64,000 nucleotides of DNA from Syntrophomonadaceae bacterium (lineage in GTDB: Bacteria > Bacillota > Syntrophomonadia > Syntrophomonadales > Syntrophomonadaceae), in NCBI GenBank assembly GCA_012729835.1, contig JAAYCK010000108.1, positions 62,001 through 126,000 on the forward strand. Direction: 5' to 3'. Positions 19,971-28,138 of the stretch are shown piece by piece. Each line of letters starts with the position of its first letter. Positions within the stretch are counted from its first letter, which is position 1. The notes under the pieces are model-generated. The model was given only the letters and a program-made list of their open reading frames with translations. It did not search any database and was not told the origin of the DNA. Made by a program: the position numbers and the translations under genes.

Positions 19971-20586
19971 GAAAAAGCAGGCATGGATATTAGCCTTTGT
20001 ACTGATAGCCGGGTTGGCCTATTTTTTTTATAACGCCGGGAATTATCTGGTTCGGGAAGACAGATTAGTTCGGTCTGACTTTATCGTGGTCTTGATGGGC
20101 AGTGGGCCCGACCGGCTCTTGGAAGCGGTGGATCTTTATAAGGCTGGGTACAGCAAGAAGATAGTTATGGTCGTTAACCATCGTCCTGGTGACCAATTAT
20201 TGAAAAGCCGTAATGTATCTATCCCCAGTGATCCTGATCTTAATAAATCGGTCGGAGTGCAGTTGGGCGTTCCGTCTGCTGCTTTTGTCATCCTGCCCTG
20301 TGGAGCGGACAGTACCTGGGATGAGGCTCGCCGCATCAAACAATATCTTCAGACTAATCCGGGATCAGACAGTATGATATTGGTATCTTCCCGCTACCAT
20401 ACCACGCGCGCAGGAATAATTTTCGAGCGTACCCTCAAGACGGATGAGCAGCAGTACAGGGTAACAGTGTGCCCCAGTCGCTATGATACTTTCAACGAAA
20501 AGGCATGGTGGAGATCCCGAGAAGATATAGAACGCGTTATTGCAGAATACATCAAACTGGCAGCATTATTTACTGTTGAGCGCTAA
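19963..20586 (+). CDS. YdcF/SanA-like DUF218 membrane-anchored protein
   Basis: 207 residues with one N-terminal membrane span (AWILAFVLIAGLAYFFYNAG) and a DUF218 domain outside or at the membrane. Typical features are DFIVVLMGSGPDRLLEAVDL near residue 45, STWDEARRIKQYL and SRYHTTRAGIIFERTL. Members (SanA, ElyC, YdcF) are linked to envelope homeostasis, but the activity is not established. ATG 19963 follows TTAGGGAGA and overlaps the oxidase gene by 8 bases. Its stop codon directly abuts the stop of the convergent lipoprotein gene, with no visible terminator. Confidence 0.83.
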   Translation: MDKKKQAWILAFVLIAGLAYFFYNAGNYLVREDRLVRSDFIVVLMGSGPDRLLEAVDLYKAGYSKKIVMVVNHRPGDQLLKSRNVSIPSDPDLNKSVGVQLGVPSAAFVILPCGADSTWDEARRIKQYLQTNPGSDSMILVSSRYHTTRAGIIFERTLKTDEQQYRVTVCPSRYDTFNEKAWWRSREDIERVIAEYIKLAALFTVER

Positions 20587-21252
20587 TTATTTATCGGTTA
20601 TCTCAGGCCCGATGCGATAGCTCTCAAGCGTAGAAGAGACTGTCTCGCCATTGCTGACAAACTCCCGCCTCACCAAGCCTACTCCCTTGCCATAGTATTC
20701 ATGGATAACATAATCAGGACCATCCATCCTGATATGCAGACAGCTGAAGCTTCCAGCCGGAGTATCCATCTTGGCCTGCAAGCTTATTATACTTCGCTTG
20801 ATATTGTCCTCGTTTTGCCAGCTGCTCCCTTTCTTAACAGGACCCTGAATGATAACCGTATTATCATTGGAGGTAAAGCCTCCATCCAGTATGTTCTTGC
20901 TATCATAAGACTCACCCCGGGTATAGACGCGGGTAACGGCCCGGTCTGTAACCTGGTAGACAGAGGCGCTAACCGTACCGCCATTGGCTTCTCTGACCTG
21001 AGCAAAATCATTTTTAACGTATTCCACCTGTCTTTCAAAAGAGGCATATTCGTTGCCGGCCCCCTGGTAGGTCCAGGTGCTGCCCGCCTTAAGCGGGAAA
21101 TAATCGCCCGGCCGGGCAGCCTTTGTTTCGACCGGCTTAACCTCCGGAGTTGTTCCTTTATTCTCATTTTCACCGTTTTTGTTATTGGTATCACATCCAC
21201 CTATCAATAGAAAAAATACCAAACTGAAGAGCACCAGCCAGCGCTTTTTCAT
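20587..21252 (-). CDS. Predicted lipoprotein of unknown function
   Basis: 221 residues. The signal sequence ends in the lipobox LIGGC, so the mature protein is a lipoprotein starting at about residue 20, followed by a disordered Asn/Glu-rich linker. The folded part opens with YFPLKAGSTWTYQGAGNEY, a phrase seen in many secreted beta-barrel-like proteins of Clostridia (FPLxxGxxWxY), and contains MDTPAGSFSCLHIR and EYYGKGVGLVRREF. This pattern is recurrent but has no assigned function. ATG 21252 is read on the minus strand after GGAGGGGATAAG. Convergent with the YdcF-like gene. Confidence 0.75.
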   Translation of the reverse strand: MKKRWLVLFSLVFFLLIGGCDTNNKNGENENKGTTPEVKPVETKAARPGDYFPLKAGSTWTYQGAGNEYASFERQVEYVKNDFAQVREANGGTVSASVYQVTDRAVTRVYTRGESYDSKNILDGGFTSNDNTVIIQGPVKKGSSWQNEDNIKRSIISLQAKMDTPAGSFSCLHIRMDGPDYVIHEYYGKGVGLVRREFVSNGETVSSTLESYRIGPEITDK

Positions 21253-21393
21253 TACTTATCCCCTCCGCTGGAATATTTGTTAAATATGGACTATGCTTAG
21301 TATAACCTCGTTACTATTAATTACACATTAGGGGATACTTTTCTGGCACTTTCTACAAGGAAGAAACCGACAAGCATTTGAGGAGGAATGTCC

Positions 21394-21660
21394 ATGCTAC
21401 AGGATAAGAATAAGATTTTTCAATGGGTAACCTGGATTACTGTCCTTGGTGTTCTGGCCTGTATGCTGCTTCCTGCTTATTTACCTCGAGTAGTATTTCC
21501 AGCATTGCTTCTTGCTGCATCTTTAGTATTGGGAATTTATCTAGCTATATCTTGGAAAAATCTTAACCGTACAATGAAATGGTCGATTGGACTTAGCATA
21601 ATCGTGTGGTCGATACTGGGAATTTTCGTGTTAGGGTTTAATTCATATATCAAACCTTGA
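21394..21660 (+). CDS. Small three-span membrane protein, unknown
   Basis: 88 residues with three predicted membrane spans (about residues 11-29, 35-54, 64-83) and a short Lys/Asn-rich loop between the second and third. No family recognised. ATG 21394 is 7 bases from AGGAGG; the ATG at 21388 is too close to the same site. Its 3' end overlaps the convergent eIF2B-like gene by 11 bases. Confidence 0.6.
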   Translation: MLQDKNKIFQWVTWITVLGVLACMLLPAYLPRVVFPALLLAASLVLGIYLAISWKNLNRTMKWSIGLSIIVWSILGIFVLGFNSYIKP

Positions 21661-22438
21661 TGACGGCAGAAATCAATTCGGCGGGGATAATTTCGAAGCC
21701 CGGTTCTGGTTGAATGAAATTATGGTCTGAGCATTTGCTTTCTTCGCAGAGCACATAAACCGGAATAGAATGCGCACTGGCCGCCTTGGCTATAGCCGCA
21801 CTGGGGTACCCGTTGACTACTGATCCATCGGCCAGCACCGTATCAGCACCCAATACCACCATATCTGCCTTTTCTATGTTGTCAGTAATTTTACCATCAT
21901 CAATCAGTGTACTAGTTATACCTTGCCCGGCCAGTTCACTGGCCATATTTGCTCCATAGGCAGGCTGACCGTCCTGGAATCGTGAAACGGCAATTAAAAG
22001 GCTGAAGTCCTTGCCCTCTTGGCGGGCTAGCAACAGGCTGGCAATGATCGTCGAACTGTAACTGCTGGTGAATATGGTTCTTCCCTGGCTAATTAATGAG
22101 GCACCGGCTTTGATTAATTGGCTTCTGGATGTTTCCCATTGCTGTATGAGATCCTCGGTCAGTTTGGCTATACATGATGGCAGATCGTCGGTCAACGGTC
22201 TTTGCTTGATCTCGGCCAGGAAGCATTGCATATAGTGATTGATCGAATGCATATTGGGTCGAGCCTGGGATAGCGCAAGGGCAACTTCGGTCAGAGCCGT
22301 TAGATAATCGTCCGGGGAGCCGGAAGGCAAACCGCCAGCCGCAAGATGAAGAGCCTCCAGGGACTGCCGGGTCAGGGTACTGGCACCGTTTAGACGATCA
22401 TTGCGGATAGCCTCAATCAACTCAGCGACTATCTTCAT
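21650..22438 (-). CDS. eIF2B alpha/beta/delta-like sugar-phosphate isomerase family protein
   Basis: 262 residues of the eIF2B / MtnA / ribose-1,5-bisphosphate isomerase superfamily. Visible signatures are IFTSSYSSTIIASLL (phosphate-binding segment) near residue 135, SRFQDGQPAYGANMA, and the family's VVLGADTVLADGSVVNGYP near residue 196, where the catalytic Asp of isomerases sits. In bacteria such proteins are usually isomerases acting on nucleoside-derived sugars rather than translation factors. It overlaps the upstream Nudix gene by 4 bases (ATGA), so the two are translationally coupled and likely act together. No separate ribosome site is needed at ATG 22438. Confidence 0.82.
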   Translation of the reverse strand: MKIVAELIEAIRNDRLNGASTLTRQSLEALHLAAGGLPSGSPDDYLTALTEVALALSQARPNMHSINHYMQCFLAEIKQRPLTDDLPSCIAKLTEDLIQQWETSRSQLIKAGASLISQGRTIFTSSYSSTIIASLLLARQEGKDFSLLIAVSRFQDGQPAYGANMASELAGQGITSTLIDDGKITDNIEKADMVVLGADTVLADGSVVNGYPSAAIAKAASAHSIPVYVLCEESKCSDHNFIQPEPGFEIIPAELISAVIKV

Positions 22439-22839
22439 TGGACCCGCTCCCAGGCTGTATAAAGGCCAGGAACGGTAACATGATCCCTGATCTCCTCCGG
22501 TTCGATCCACTTGAACTGGTTGTGCTCCCAGTCGATCTTTATCAATTCGGGGTTCTGCACCCGGAAGCGAAAAGGATGGACCACCCACTTCTTCCCCAGA
22601 CTGTCATCAGGGATTTCCAGGGTATCCCCGACCTTTACCAGTTCCAACTGTTCCTGCCCCAGGGATGCTTCTTCATTTATCTCCTGCCAGGCTTGGTCTA
22701 GAGCGTCCACTCCCGGTTCGATATACCCGCTGATTCCCGCCCAACACTCGGTGTAGCTGCCCACCTTTGCGCTGCGCTGGAGGATAAGTATCTTGTTATC
22801 GTGTTCCAGGAAACAGGTTACCACATGGGATTCCTGCAT
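22435..22839 (-). CDS. Nudix-fold hydrolase with degenerate Nudix box
   Basis: 134 residues with a Nudix fold: VVTCFLEHDNKILILQRS, then the box GYIEPGVDALDQAWQEINEE, ending with an aromatic-rich strand FKWIEPEEI. The box deviates from the GX5EX7REUXEEXGU consensus: the first Glu is Val and Arg is Gln, while the EExxx metal glutamates remain. Catalysis may therefore be altered. ATG 22839 follows GGAGGATGTAAC. It is the first gene of a two-gene unit with the eIF2B-like protein. Confidence 0.82.
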   Translation of the reverse strand: MQESHVVTCFLEHDNKILILQRSAKVGSYTECWAGISGYIEPGVDALDQAWQEINEEASLGQEQLELVKVGDTLEIPDDSLGKKWVVHPFRFRVQNPELIKIDWEHNQFKWIEPEEIRDHVTVPGLYTAWERVQ

Positions 22840-23058
22840 GTTACATCCTCCATATCTTGTGTCCTCGTTTGTGCTAATCATATTACGCATGAAAATCCCA
22901 GTCAACAGAATGCTTAAGCAGGATAACGAGCTGTAAGAGCCTAAGAAAAGGCATGCAAATAATAGAAATAAATGAAATAATATGTCACAATAGTTTTTAT
23001 AAGACAAAAGAAGGTCCTTTAAAGCGATGGATTATTAAACACTAAGGGAGGTATACTC

Positions 23059-24240
23059 ATGACCATGCCGCTGGAAGGCATACGGGTATTAGACCTGTCC
23101 CGGGTCATGGCCGGACCATTTTGTGGTCAGTTGTTAGCGGATTTCGGGGCGGAGGTGATTAAGATCGAAGATCCCCGGGGAGGAGACTCGGCCCGGTCTC
23201 AACCGCCTTTTATCAAAGGTACTGGCAGTATCTTTTATGTACTTAACCGCAATAAAAAAAGCCTCACCCTGGACCTAAAGAAGGAAGAGGGCAAGGAGAT
23301 ACTTCGTCGCCTGGTCAGAGAAAGCGACGTGCTTATTGAACAGTTCAGACCTGGCGTCATGGATAGACTCGGTTTGGGTTATGGAATACTCAGTGATATC
23401 AACCCGGGCTTGGTATACTGTGCCCTGACCGGTTACGGCCAGACCGGGCCCATGTCATCTTTCCCGTCACATGACCTGAATTATCAAAGCCTGTCTGGTG
23501 TAGCGCTGCACTATCGACGGCCAGGAGAAAAACCGTTGCTGCCCCCGATCGGTTGGATGGCCTTGGCTGGTGGGACACTGTATGCTGCAATTGCGATAAT
23601 GATGGCATTATACCAGAGGAATAAAACCGGCAGAGGCCAAATGTGTGATGTGGCAATCCTGGACGGAGCTGTCAGCCTGATTGCCCAGCTGCTGGCTGAG
23701 CGGGCGGGATGGGGAGATCTTCCCCATCCGGGCAAGTTATTGTTTTGCGGTGGTTTTGCTTCATATAATATTTATCCTACCAGTGACAGGAAATATGTGG
23801 CCCTGGCAACAGGGGAGCGTAAGTTCTGGGAGGAATTTTGCGTGAAAATAGGCCGTCCTGAACTTGGTATTGCCCAGTGGGATCCCAACCGGCAGGAAGA
23901 AATAATCGAAGCGGTCACAGACTTCTTCATGACCCGGACCGCCAGGGAATGGGAAGAGCACTTTTACGGCAGCAATATTTGTGTTACTCCGCTGCTGGAT
24001 GTGGACGAGGTATGTATACATCCTCAAATAATATCGCGGGATATGATCACTCGTCTGGCCGATTTTGTCAAACCGGGAGAGGACCTCTGTTTGGGTGGGG
24101 TTCCCTTTAAATTATCAGAAACACCGGGACAATTAAAAGCCAAATTCCCAGAGTTGGGGCAAGACAATGGGGAAATATTAAAATATCTGGGTTATGGAAA
24201 CGAGGAAATAGCTTCTCTGCATGACAAAGGAATAATATAA
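23059..24240 (+). CDS. CaiB/BaiF family acyl-CoA protein, paralogue 1 (catalytic Asp absent)
   Basis: 393-residue protein of the family III CoA-transferase / alpha-methylacyl-CoA racemase fold. Conserved parts: MPLEGIRVLDLSRVMAGPF, AEVIKIEDPRGGD, FRPGVMDRLGLGY, YGQTGP and SHDLNYQSLSG. Aligned by eye with human racemase AMACR there are no gaps in this region: H138 matches its catalytic His and the Glu of GERKFW is kept, but the Asp 30 residues after the His (ADFAGGG in AMACR) is Ala168 (MALAGGT). The Asp is also the nucleophile of the transferases, so normal chemistry is doubtful. ATG follows GGGAGGTATACTC. A close paralogue lies 207 bases downstream. Function unknown. Confidence 0.85.
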   Translation: MTMPLEGIRVLDLSRVMAGPFCGQLLADFGAEVIKIEDPRGGDSARSQPPFIKGTGSIFYVLNRNKKSLTLDLKKEEGKEILRRLVRESDVLIEQFRPGVMDRLGLGYGILSDINPGLVYCALTGYGQTGPMSSFPSHDLNYQSLSGVALHYRRPGEKPLLPPIGWMALAGGTLYAAIAIMMALYQRNKTGRGQMCDVAILDGAVSLIAQLLAERAGWGDLPHPGKLLFCGGFASYNIYPTSDRKYVALATGERKFWEEFCVKIGRPELGIAQWDPNRQEEIIEAVTDFFMTRTAREWEEHFYGSNICVTPLLDVDEVCIHPQIISRDMITRLADFVKPGEDLCLGGVPFKLSETPGQLKAKFPELGQDNGEILKYLGYGNEEIASLHDKGII

Positions 24241-24252
24241 AAGTCAGACAGT

Positions 24253-24298
24253 AAGGGACGGGGTCCGGTTGTTTGGACAGCCCCGGCCCTTTTTGTTT
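24253..24298 (+). terminator. Rho-independent terminator between the two CaiB/BaiF genes
   Basis: AAGGGACGGGG pairs with CCCCGGCCCTT (one mismatch) with an inner TCC/GGA stem, followed by TTTTTGTTTTC. The two paralogues are therefore separate transcription units. Confidence 0.85.
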
Positions 24299-24447
24299 TC
24301 AGCCATTATTATGGATAGGTCATTCCGAACCTGAGTTTGCAGGAATAAATAAGTGGAAGTAGAAGAAAGTAATCATCATACTGTGATAAATAGAAGGTGT
24401 ATTTTATTTGTATCAACGTAAATAACAAAGGTTTGAGGTGGTTTTAA

Positions 24448-25629
24448 ATGAGCATGCCGCTGGAGGGAGTACGGGTATTGGATCTTTCCCGGGTCATTGC
24501 CGGGCCTTTTTGCACTCAACTACTGGCCGATTACGGGGCCGAGGTTATTAAGGTGGAGGACCGGCAGGGCGGTGATCCTTCTCGTAGGCAAGGCCCTTTG
24601 ATCAACGGCACTGGCAGCTTGTTCTACCTGGTAAATCGCAATAAGAAAAGTCTGGCTATTGATTTGAAGCAGGATTCCGGCAAGGAGATACTGCGCTCTT
24701 TGGTACGCGAAGCTGATGTTTTGATCGAACAGTTTCGCCCCGGCGTCATGGATAAGCTGGGGCTGGGTTATGAGAGTCTGAAAAAAGAAAATCCCCGCCT
24801 CATATACTGCTCACTGAGTGGATATGGACAGACCGGTCCCATGTCGACGGCTCCCTCCCATGATCTAAATTTTCAAAGTCTGTCCGGGATGGCGGTGCTT
24901 AACGGATTGCCGGGAGAGATCCCGCTGGTACCGCCTGTGACGCTGATGGCCATGGCTGGCGGATCACTATATGCTTTTGCTGCTATCATGATGGCACTTT
25001 TCCAGCGAACCAGCACCGGAGAGGGACAATACTGCGATGTTGCTATTATGGACGGGACAGTAAGCCTGACCGTGCAGCTCTTGGCCGATCGGGCTGGCTG
25101 GGGCAGACTGCCCCGGCGGGGCGAGGGAGTATATGCCGGTGGTTTTGCCTGTTACAATATCTATGCCACTGGCGATGGGGGTTATGTGAGTTTGGCGGCA
25201 GCAGAAGACAAGTTTTGGAAGGAATTCTGTACCGAAATGGGTTACCCCGAATATCCCGCTGCCCAATGGGACCCAGCCCAGCAAGAGATCATCAAGCAAA
25301 GAGTGCAGGAATACTTCCTGACCCGGACCCGCAGCGAATGGGAAGAGCACTTCTCCCCTAGTGATATCTGTTTCAGTCCGTTGCTGGACCTCGATGAAAT
25401 GTGCCAGCACCCCCAGGTTGCGGCCCGGGGTATGATAAACCGCCTGGAGGATTTCGCCGGGCCCGGTCAGGATCTGTGTCTGACTGGATTGCCGGTCAAG
25501 ATGTCTTCAGGCCCGAGCCAGGTCAAAACAAGCTGGGCGGCATTGGGTGAGCAGAGCGAGGAAATCTTACGCGGATTAGGTTATGATGAAGGAGACATCG
25601 CCCGGCTGCGTGAACAGAAGGTTATCTGA
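24448..25629 (+). CDS. CaiB/BaiF family acyl-CoA protein, paralogue 2 (catalytic Asp absent)
   Basis: 393 residues, the same length as paralogue 1 and alignable throughout without gaps, so it is a tandem duplicate with clear divergence. It keeps MPLEGVRVLDLSRVIAGPF, AEVIKVEDRQGGD, SHDLNFQSLSG and a Glu in AAEDKFWKEF. As in paralogue 1 the catalytic Asp position is Ala168 (AMAGGSLYA). The duplication thus happened after the Asp was lost, or both copies kept the loss. ATG follows GAGGTGG. Two convergent membrane-protein genes lie downstream. Acyl-CoA binding is likely; the reaction is not known. Confidence 0.85.
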   Translation: MSMPLEGVRVLDLSRVIAGPFCTQLLADYGAEVIKVEDRQGGDPSRRQGPLINGTGSLFYLVNRNKKSLAIDLKQDSGKEILRSLVREADVLIEQFRPGVMDKLGLGYESLKKENPRLIYCSLSGYGQTGPMSTAPSHDLNFQSLSGMAVLNGLPGEIPLVPPVTLMAMAGGSLYAFAAIMMALFQRTSTGEGQYCDVAIMDGTVSLTVQLLADRAGWGRLPRRGEGVYAGGFACYNIYATGDGGYVSLAAAEDKFWKEFCTEMGYPEYPAAQWDPAQQEIIKQRVQEYFLTRTRSEWEEHFSPSDICFSPLLDLDEMCQHPQVAARGMINRLEDFAGPGQDLCLTGLPVKMSSGPSQVKTSWAALGEQSEEILRGLGYDEGDIARLREQKVI

Positions 25630-25702
25630 TCCTGGCTACGAATTGTAGGGGCGGATTCTATATTCGGCCACGATTGTCAACCAAGTCAGACCGGATCAAT
25701 GA

Positions 25703-26593
25703 TCATGCACCGACCTTTAGTATTTTCCAGATATAAAACACTATGATGATGGTCATACTGCCCAGCATAAGCGGGTTAAAGGCTGCGTGCAGAGAATGGG
25801 CCTGGCCCAGGCTGATCTGGATAGTCATCCAGCTGAGATAGGTAAAGGTCCACACCGTTATTGCTTTGAGCCAGGCTATCAGATCGAGACTCAACCGCCA
25901 TTGGCCGAGCGATACCTTTTTACCTGATGATGAGGGCGAGAACCAGCGGATCATACTCATCAGGCCATAGAGCACCAGGCTGAACACCGGGAGCATAACC
26001 ACCATCCCTTTGCCGCCCCAGGCATCCACCTGGCCGCCGGCTCCGTAATGCTGGGGTATCTGGTCCGGCAGTTCAGGGTAATAGAATATGACCGCAGCCA
26101 GGGCGAGGATAATGCCTAAGCAGGCCAGACCCTCCAGGATATATTCCAATATGGTAAAGGGGATTCGGGAAGGCAGTGCCGACTCTGGCTGGCTGGTCCC
26201 GGTAAGGGGTTTTTCATGTAGATCTACGCCGAAGCGGTAGATTTTTGGATTTCCGTCGTCATCAAAATTACGTCGCAGATAGGTTTCCGTGGCAGCAATG
26301 GTGGCCACGATGCCGACACTCATTACGGCAATGACTATCATCATGCCATAAGGGGCCAAGGGCTCCAGCCAGACCAGAATGCCACATATAAGAGTGACGA
26401 AGCCGGTCACCAGCAATGCCTTACCGGAATAACGATTGGCAGCCACCCAGGTCTCCGGGCTTTTCATAGACCAACCGGTACGATAGCCCGCTACCGGATT
26501 AAGATTGCTGCCTTTCTGGGCCATCAGCAGCGTGAGGCCTCCGGCCATAATAAATATGAATCCTAAATAGAGGGTGCTGAAATCAATTTTCAC
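25703..26593 (-). CDS. SdpI-like / DUF1648 membrane protein with reversed domain order
   Basis: 296 residues with about seven membrane spans. The first third carries the SdpI signature GYRTGWSMKSPETW followed by ANRYSGKALL, and the second part carries the DUF1648 signature PDQIPQHYGAGGQVDAWG. In SdpI of Bacillus (immunity to the SDP peptide) DUF1648 comes first and the SdpI motif last; here they are swapped. The C-terminal spans are similar in number to SdpI. No sdpC-like toxin or sdpR-like regulator is nearby. It is 34 bases after the DUF3784-like gene and probably in one operon with it. Confidence 0.78.
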   Translation of the reverse strand: MKIDFSTLYLGFIFIMAGGLTLLMAQKGSNLNPVAGYRTGWSMKSPETWVAANRYSGKALLVTGFVTLICGILVWLEPLAPYGMMIVIAVMSVGIVATIAATETYLRRNFDDDGNPKIYRFGVDLHEKPLTGTSQPESALPSRIPFTILEYILEGLACLGIILALAAVIFYYPELPDQIPQHYGAGGQVDAWGGKGMVVMLPVFSLVLYGLMSMIRWFSPSSSGKKVSLGQWRLSLDLIAWLKAITVWTFTYLSWMTIQISLGQAHSLHAAFNPLMLGSMTIIIVFYIWKILKVGA

Positions 26594-26627
26594 TATTTTG
26601 ACCTCCTAAACTCAGACGGTGCAACAA

Positions 26628-27377
26628 CTAATTAACCTGGCTTTTGATCTTCTGATATAGATTTGTGGTCTGTGCCGGCTCAGCCAGGTTAATCAATATG
26701 GGTTCCCCGTGGTTTTTTCTTGTGATGATTATGACCGGACCATGGGCGGAACGCAGAGAAAGCATACATTGGCCGAGTTTTTCCACCTGGAAATGTCCCT
26801 TAAGGATCGGTCCCGCATCAAGGCCGTTGTTTTTATAACCAATAGGCGGCAGCTTGGTGGCCAGTCGTACCGAATCAATTTCGGAATAGTTTAAAGCAGT
26901 CCCATACGCGCCGCTGATCTGCAGGCTTTTATCATGAAAGATGTACTGGGGAGGACGGGAAGCCCAATATATGCTGCCGATAACCCCAGCGGTGATGACT
27001 ACGGAGAGAACGATGGCAGCAAGTACGATGATGTTTTGTTTTTTATCGTTTTTGCCGGTGGTCAATTCACCCGGAGGATTAAAACGCTGCACCCTTATCA
27101 GCATGGTTACTATCACCGCGATAAAGAAGCCCCAGGCCACATCTTGGCCCCAGACGAAGCCGGCCTGCCGGAGCAGAAATCCGGCCAGGATGATGGCGGC
27201 CAGCAGGTAGATGTAGTTGCCGACAAAGGCGCCGATGCCTTTTTCTTTCATGTATTCTCTGGCCTCGGCAGACGAAGTATTGTAACCGGCTATCAGCATC
27301 TCGCCGCCCAGGTACTTGATGATGGTAGCCAGTGCTACCAGAATTCCTATAGTGATTAGCGTCGGATAAATACTCAC
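26628..27377 (-). CDS. DUF3784-like membrane protein with C-terminal PH-like domain
   Basis: 249 residues. The N-terminal part has a span then YLGGEMLIAGYNTSSAEARE, a phrase of the DUF3784 family (iaGYN). Three further spans reach about residue 145. Residues 150-249 form a soluble domain (IFHDKSLQISGAYGTALNYS) that resembles bacterial PH-like domains. ATG 27377 follows AGGAGGTAT. First gene of a two-gene operon with the SdpI-like gene; the pairing suggests a joint role in envelope stress or toxin immunity, which is inference. Confidence 0.65.
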   Translation of the reverse strand: MSIYPTLITIGILVALATIIKYLGGEMLIAGYNTSSAEAREYMKEKGIGAFVGNYIYLLAAIILAGFLLRQAGFVWGQDVAWGFFIAVIVTMLIRVQRFNPPGELTTGKNDKKQNIIVLAAIVLSVVITAGVIGSIYWASRPPQYIFHDKSLQISGAYGTALNYSEIDSVRLATKLPPIGYKNNGLDAGPILKGHFQVEKLGQCMLSLRSAHGPVIIITRKNHGEPILINLAEPAQTTNLYQKIKSQVN

Positions 27378-27631
27378 AGGATATACCTCCTCGTATTCCA
27401 GTTGTATTTATATCACCGGTGGGATAGTCGCAAAGGGAAGAGAAAAATGAGCAGTTTAGTGTTTAAACGTCACTAGAAACCGGTTCATATATTCTGATCC
27501 TGATAGTGACATCTCGTTTGAAAATGATAATATAGTTGAGATGATAAAACAAGATTTTATGTAAAAGAGTGTAATTGCCAAGGGATTCCGGGGGCATGAT
27601 TCAAATGGAAAACTAATTAAGTGATTCTTGC
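27378..27631. other. Gap with no gene seen
   Basis: About 250 bases between the DUF3784-like gene (minus) and the rpmE promoter. AT-rich; no terminator or coding frame was convincing. It presumably holds the promoter of the minus-strand membrane operon. Confidence 0.4.
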
Positions 27632-27660
27632 TTGTATTTTTACGGGGTTATTGATATAAT
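27632..27660 (+). promoter_or_regulatory. Sigma-A promoter for rpmE
   Basis: TTGTAT at 27632-27637 and a perfect TATAAT at 27655-27660 with a 17-base spacer, about 65 bases before the rpmE start. Confidence 0.65.
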
Positions 27661-27725
27661 TTTCACTGCAGTTTGCTTACGATTGGCAATTGATATATAG
27701 AAGCGCTTAAAGTGAGGTGAAAACA

Positions 27726-27929
27726 TTGAAGGACAAGATTCATCCCAAATACAATAGGGTAATAGCCCATTGCGCGTGCGGCAATGAGTTTGAGGTGGGT
27801 TCCACCAAGGAAGCGATCAAGGTAGAGATTTGCTCCAAGTGCCACCCTTTTTATACCGGAAATAAGAGCCGGGTAGTTGATACTACCGGACGGGTAGACA
27901 AGTTCAAGAAAAAGTATGGCTTACAGTAA
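27726..27929 (+). CDS. rpmE: Ribosomal protein L31 (zinc-binding type)
   Basis: 67-residue large-subunit protein. Cysteines C16, C18, C36 and C39 (HCACGNEF and ICSKCHPF) form the zinc ribbon of the C+ type. TTG 27726 follows GTGAGGTG by a good distance and gives the usual MKDKIHPKY start; a GTG 9 bases earlier overlaps the ribosome site. In Bacillus rpmE follows rho; here it leads the yqhQ-prfA region. Confidence 0.97.
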   Translation: MKDKIHPKYNRVIAHCACGNEFEVGSTKEAIKVEICSKCHPFYTGNKSRVVDTTGRVDKFKKKYGLQ

Positions 27930-27934
27930 CGAAG

Positions 27935-27964
27935 TAGCAGGGTGTAATGCTCTGCTATTTTTTT
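27935..27964 (+). terminator. Rho-independent terminator after rpmE
   Basis: TAGCAG pairs with CTGCTA around an 11-base loop, followed by seven T, 6 bases after the stop. Confidence 0.75.
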
Positions 27965-27998
27965 CTGCATTTTGAGGTATTAATAGACGCAGATGGGG

Positions 27999-28137
27999 AA
28001 TTTTGAATTTTTAATTTTGAATTATGAATTAAGGTTTGCACCCTACAGGTGCAAAGGGAAAGCAACGACAAATAAACAATGAAATGCGAAGCATTTCTAC
28101 ATGAATTAAGAATTAATAATTAAGAATTAAAAATAAA
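27999..28137. repeat. AT-rich palindromic element, copy 2
   Basis: Left arm TTTTGAATTTTTAATTTTGA and a right arm rich in TTAAGAATTAATAATT; core hairpin GAAATGC-GAA-GCATTTC at 28081-28097. A second hairpin TTGCACC-TACA-GGTGCAA type lies at 28035-28055. The right end touches the yqhQ start codon. A TAATAGACGCAGAT fragment precedes it at about 27981. Confidence 0.75.
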
Positions 28138-28138
28138 A

